A stretch of 64,000 bases of DNA from NCBI GenBank assembly GCA_024742665.1, contig JANSYA010000006.1, forward strand, positions 124,001 through 188,000, read 5' to 3'. Positions 60,824 through 64,000 of the stretch are shown in pieces. The translations under genes and the position numbers were made by a program. This DNA is from a bacterium (lineage in GTDB: Bacteria; Spirochaetota; Leptospiria; Leptospirales; Leptonemataceae). Within the stretch, counting starts at the first letter, position 1. Each line of letters begins with the position of its first letter. Under the pieces are notes generated by a model, which was not told the DNA's origin, did no database searches, and saw nothing but the letters and a program-made list of their open reading frames with translations.

Positions 60824-61714
60824 ATGCAGACCCAATCCAGAACACAATCGACCGAAACCGGCCGCCTGAACATCCAACCCCTGACCGGCGCCATGGGCGC
60901 CGAGATCGACGGCATCCGCCTGAACGATCTGAACGACGAGACCTTCGCCGCAATCCAGAACGCCCTCTATCAATACGGCGCGATCTTCTTTCGGGATCAG
61001 GACTTTACCCACGAAGAACAGATCGCCTTCGCCCGACGCTTCGGCGAACTGGAAGTGCACCCGATCGTCAACGGCCTGGAAGCTCATCCCGAGATCATCA
61101 AGGTCCTCAAACCCGCCGGCGACTCCGCGACCTTCGGTACGGGCTGGCACAGCGATAACTCTTTCTTCGAACGCCCCAGTCTCGGCTCGGTGCTCTACGG
61201 CGTAACGATTCCGCCCCAGGGCGGCGACACCCTCTTCGCGAATCAGTATCTCGCATACGAAACGCTTTCCGACGGCCTCAAGCAGACTCTCGACGGCATG
61301 ATCGCCATTCACACGGCCGGCCCGGCCTATACCTCCGAAACGGCGAAAGAAAAGTACGCGGGCAAGACCCCCATCAGCTATCGCTGGTCAGATTCTGTTC
61401 ACGCGGAAGTCGAACATCCCGTCGTGCGCACGCATCCCGCGACCGGCCGCAAGGCGCTGTACGTGAATCAGATGTTCACGCAACGATTTAAGGGCTGGTC
61501 GGAACGCGAAAGTCGGCCGCTTCTGGAGTACCTATTCGAACACAGCTGCAAGCCGGACTTCTGCTGTCGCTTTCGCTGGCAGCCGAAGTCGGTGGCAATC
61601 TGGGACAATCGCTGCGTGCAGCACTACGCCCTGGACGATTACCAGCAGTACGAACGCCTGTTGTATCGCGTAACGATCACAGGCGAACATCCTGAGCCGC
61701 GAAGCGGCGAATAG
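60824..61714 (+). CDS. TauD/TfdA-family Fe(II)/2-oxoglutarate dioxygenase
   Basis: A 296-residue non-haem iron oxygenase. Iron ligands are H109 and D111 in GWHSDNSF and H267 in VQHYALDDY; R282 in LLYRVTI should bind 2-oxoglutarate. The N-terminus LNIQPLTGAMGAEIDGIRL is typical. Members hydroxylate taurine, sulfonates, 2,4-D and other small acids; the substrate here cannot be fixed. It lies 268 bases after the cyclase gene with no clear gene between. Its last codons, RSGE and stop, are the first unit of a 21-base tandem repeat. Confidence 0.92.
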   Translation: MQTQSRTQSTETGRLNIQPLTGAMGAEIDGIRLNDLNDETFAAIQNALYQYGAIFFRDQDFTHEEQIAFARRFGELEVHPIVNGLEAHPEIIKVLKPAGDSATFGTGWHSDNSFFERPSLGSVLYGVTIPPQGGDTLFANQYLAYETLSDGLKQTLDGMIAIHTAGPAYTSETAKEKYAGKTPISYRWSDSVHAEVEHPVVRTHPATGRKALYVNQMFTQRFKGWSERESRPLLEYLFEHSCKPDFCCRFRWQPKSVAIWDNRCVQHYALDDYQQYERLLYRVTITGEHPEPRSGE

Positions 61715-61798
61715 ATAACGCGAAGCGGCGAATAGATAACGCGAAGCGGCGAATAAATAACGCGAAGCGGCGAATAAACAACGCGAAACGGCAAAACG
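61698..61798 (+). repeat. 21-bp tandem repeat, 4.8 copies, containing the dioxygenase stop
   Basis: Units CGCGAAGCGGCGAATAGATAA start at 61698, 61719, 61740 and 61761, with a partial fifth copy from 61782. Later units drift (AATAAATAA, AATAAACAA). The first unit overlaps the last codons of the TauD-type gene including its TAG stop, so each full copy carries an in-frame stop. Confidence 0.9.
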
Positions 61799-61822
61799 TT
61801 TGTACGCGACGACGATACGCGT

Positions 61823-62851
61823 TCATCCATCAGGAGCGGCCTTGCGAATTCTTCGTGAGACGAAGTCTACGAGCAGATCGACCCAGGCGTGCGCGAATTC
61901 AGGCGAAACCGACCAGTGGCCGTATTCGAGTTCCGCATATTCCTTCGGGCCGCCCAGGCGTTCGAAATTCCGACGCGTGATCCTGCACGGCGTCATTAGA
62001 TCGCGTACGGGATTGATGACCAGCACCGGCTTTTCATATTCTTCGAAGGGTATGGCAGGCGGGCTCGAACCGACGCTGGCCAGATAACGAAGCGTTACGA
62101 ACCTCAGAGGGATCGGATCGCGCTTCCAGAGATTATAAAAGTCCGTGTCGCGGCTGTCGACCATGTGGCGAAAATTCGCGACCAGGCGAAACGGTATGCG
62201 CACCCGGGGCGCGAGCCGCGCCAGCCATCGTAGCGAACGCGAAATCCCGGCGGCCAATCCCGGTAAACGAAGCAGGAATCCCATTCGCGAAAGGGCCAGC
62301 GCTTCCTCGATCCGACCAAAGTCGAAAAGATTGTGACAGACCACAGCGTCGGGCACCGCGGACGTGCTTCCGGGCAGTCCATGCCGGCGGACCATCCGCG
62401 CGGCGGCCATATATGTGGCTCCCCCGCCGAAACTCGCTCCCGCAAGTACGATCTGGCCGGCGAAATTCTTTCGGACATACGCGAAAGCGTCGCAAATATT
62501 TTCAATCAGCTGCGGGATCGTGAAGTCGCCGCGGTCGCCCTCTGAATAGCCCTGGCCGCGCTGGTCGGGTAAGACCACCGTAAATCCGCGTTCGTACAGC
62601 TCTCGTATCAGTACGCCGAACATGCGAGAGTATCCGCCACCGCCGTGATTGAAAACGATGACCGGCGCATCGCCCCGCGGCTGCCGATAGATATCCAGAT
62701 TCAGCTCGATTCCCGTGGAAGGAATTCGAACTGACCGGACCCGGCCTTGCATCCAGTCCGCCAGCTCGTTCGAATAGTACCGCCGCCAGTAATGATCGAT
62801 GTTTCTTTCAGCTGAGTTTTCAGACTTCGGTGCTGTTCGGAATATATTCAT
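61823..62851 (-). CDS. Alpha/beta hydrolase
   Basis: A 342-residue hydrolase from the ATG ending at 62851 (MNIFRTAPKSENS); an upstream in-frame start would add 62 basic residues with no support. The fold is visible in PVIVFNHGGGGYSRMFG (oxyanion HG motif), DQRGQGYSEGD, the nucleophile elbow LAGASFGGGA (GxSxG), the acid in LVINPVRDLMTP and the histidine in ELEYGHWSV. The N-terminus adds about 60 residues. No signal peptide, so probably cytoplasmic. Substrate unknown. It converges with the dioxygenase gene across the 21-base repeat. Confidence 0.87.
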   Translation of the reverse strand: MNIFRTAPKSENSAERNIDHYWRRYYSNELADWMQGRVRSVRIPSTGIELNLDIYRQPRGDAPVIVFNHGGGGYSRMFGVLIRELYERGFTVVLPDQRGQGYSEGDRGDFTIPQLIENICDAFAYVRKNFAGQIVLAGASFGGGATYMAAARMVRRHGLPGSTSAVPDAVVCHNLFDFGRIEEALALSRMGFLLRLPGLAAGISRSLRWLARLAPRVRIPFRLVANFRHMVDSRDTDFYNLWKRDPIPLRFVTLRYLASVGSSPPAIPFEEYEKPVLVINPVRDLMTPCRITRRNFERLGGPKEYAELEYGHWSVSPEFAHAWVDLLVDFVSRRIRKAAPDG

Positions 62852-63081
62852 GTCTGTGCCTCTGTATTCGAAGTAAAAGTCCCGCCCACCGCTTGCACTG
62901 AGCGGCAGGAGTCGGTGGCCGGGTTTCGAGACAGAGTATAAGAGATGCCGAAATCGGATTCGACCCGCCGTAGGAAGTGGGAACTTTTTTTCGCGTCGCT
63001 GTCTGGAGCTGCGATCCCGGGCGGCGATCACGAGCAACGCGCCGCCACTGAATTGAGGCGATGCTTGATTCGCTCAGTCGG

Positions 63082-64000
63082 TCAATCGATAGCATTCTGC
63101 GGATTGCGTCGATACTCCCGAGGACTGAGGCCGGTGTGACGCGTGAAGGCGCGATGAAAGGCCGACTTGGAATTGAAGCCGACCTCGTAGGCGATCGAAA
63201 GAATCGTACGATCGACTTCGGTCCTGAGCCGGCGGCAGGCTTCCGTCACGCGCAGACCGTTCACATAGTGAAAAAAGCTGGCGCCGACCTGTTGATTCAA
63301 CAGCTCCGAAACCTGATGACTGTTGATGCCGAGCGCCCGACCCAGATCCGCCACGGACAATTCTTCGTTCGCAAACAGCCGATCCTCATTCATCAGCCGA
63401 TCGAGACGGGCCAGTAAGGCCTCAACATCCTGGCCCGCCAGGCGCGATTCGCCCCGCGCCGAACGAGCGGCCCGGCGGTCCAGTCGTTCCACCCAATCGC
63501 TTACGAAATCAGGATTGCGACGGGCCAGAAGATACACAGTCGGAACAAAGGCCGCCATGCCGTAGACACTCCAGCTCAAGAGATCCAGAGCGCCGGCCAA
63601 CAGAGCGATCGCGCCGAACGTCGCGACCGCCGCGCCGCAGAGAGCGACAGGCAAAAGCAGCGCGGCGCCTCGCCCGGGCGCCTGAATTCCGCTGCGACGC
63701 AGAATGCTTACGACTGCCGCCCCGACAAATGCCAAAACATAAGCGAATCCCAGCAGGATGATCCAGTATTCGGGCCCGTGCCCCGCATAAAAATCGGCGA
63801 TGCGCTCCAGGCGGTGTTCTGGAAAGCCGATCGCCTGGTACAGAGCGTGCGCCAGGGCGATGATTGCAGGCAGCGCGGACCACATCCAGAATCGGCGGAC
63901 GCCCGCGGGGGAATCCCCGGCGTCCGAAAGACTGAGTTGAACGTAACGATAAATAGCCGGTGGAATCAGGAGACCGGACGGCGATTGCCAGCCGAAGAAC
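63082..64000 (-). CDS. AraC-family regulator with membrane sensor, N-terminus beyond the window
   Basis: The frame is open to the right edge; the ATG ending at 63885 is internal, because upstream codons (FFGWQSPSGLLIPPAIYRYV) fit the same family. The visible part has about four or five membrane helices (for example IIALAHALYQAI, YWIILLGFAYVLAFVGAAVV, LLLPVALCGAAVATFGAIALL as separate segments) and a C-terminal AraC domain with LSVADLGRALGINSHQVSELL and ILSIAYEVGFNSKSAFHRAF then HTGLSPREYR. Such proteins couple a multi-helix membrane sensor to a DNA-binding domain, a design frequent in Leptospira. Target and signal are unknown. Confidence 0.88.
   Translation of the reverse strand, partial: FFGWQSPSGLLIPPAIYRYVQLSLSDAGDSPAGVRRFWMWSALPAIIALAHALYQAIGFPEHRLERIADFYAGHGPEYWIILLGFAYVLAFVGAAVVSILRRSGIQAPGRGAALLLPVALCGAAVATFGAIALLAGALDLLSWSVYGMAAFVPTVYLLARRNPDFVSDWVERLDRRAARSARGESRLAGQDVEALLARLDRLMNEDRLFANEELSVADLGRALGINSHQVSELLNQQVGASFFHYVNGLRVTEACRRLRTEVDRTILSIAYEVGFNSKSAFHRAFTRHTGLSPREYRRNPQNAID

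Noticed and set aside
61698-61798. CRISPR array
   Set aside because: The 21-base units are head to tail with no spacers, and no cas gene is nearby.
61639-61830. Minus-strand frame with a repeated RVIYSPL heptapeptide
   Set aside because: It is only the 21-base tandem repeat read backwards, with no ribosome site and no start context.

Overview
The window reads as chromosomal DNA of a fairly GC-rich bacterium, most likely a spirochaete of the Leptospirales (Leptospira/Leptonema type). The basis is indirect: one very large Ser/Thr kinase-AAA-GAF-cyclase protein, an AraC regulator with a membrane-embedded N-terminal sensor, many lipoproteins with loose lipoboxes, and several uncharacterised membrane proteins of the kind common in that order. 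No rRNA, tRNA, CRISPR array, insertion sequence or phage head, sheath or lysis gene was seen.

Layout. 1-7.1 kb: ruvB and a cut-off membrane protein, a MerR regulator with a membrane protein, an anchored protein, an FKBP lipoprotein and a secreted M19 dipeptidase-like protein, nearly all on the minus strand. 7.6-19.9 kb: two giant plus-strand genes (1764 and 1970 aa) with an SDR oxidoreductase between them. 20.2-30.4 kb: ordinary small genes, namely an MFS exporter, AraC and TetR regulators, a methyltransferase, a DUF302 lipoprotein, a shortened Fic protein under a palindromic operator, and a YHYH/MORN/SCO1 operon. 30.7-36.8 kb: a third giant gene (2047 aa). 36.9-54.7 kb: a renalase-like flavoprotein, a propeller lipoprotein with a glycosyltransferase, HAD plus M23 peptidase, a GHKL ATPase plus rhodanese, a class V aminotransferase, an astacin lipoprotein, a second M23 peptidase, a CPBP protease, a pseudouridine synthase, an acyltransferase and an amine oxidase-like flavoprotein. 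54.7-64 kb: a 1942-aa kinase/ATPase/adenylate cyclase, a TauD-type dioxygenase, an alpha/beta hydrolase and a cut-off AraC regulator.

The most unusual content is the set of three giant paralogues. Each has the same order: a DUF6519-like N-terminus, an Ig/Big-1-like domain, a 26-residue block identical in all three, a DUF2341-like domain, a LamG lectin-like domain, then repeated fibre-linker plus phage tail-collar cassettes. The C-terminal tips differ: C1q/TNF-like in two, a classical collar domain in the third. They have no signal peptide and stand alone, without tail or injection-machine genes. They look like a family of interchangeable tail-fibre or adhesin subunits for a phage-tail-like particle or surface fibre encoded elsewhere. 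That function is inferred.

Other points worth a look: a Fic enzyme that appears to have lost its autoinhibitory helix by an in-frame deletion, with two abutting 12-bp-arm palindromes over its promoter; paired TetR-type operators next to a TetR gene; two genes whose 3' ends, stop codons included, are tandemly copied; and an SDR whose catalytic lysine is arginine.
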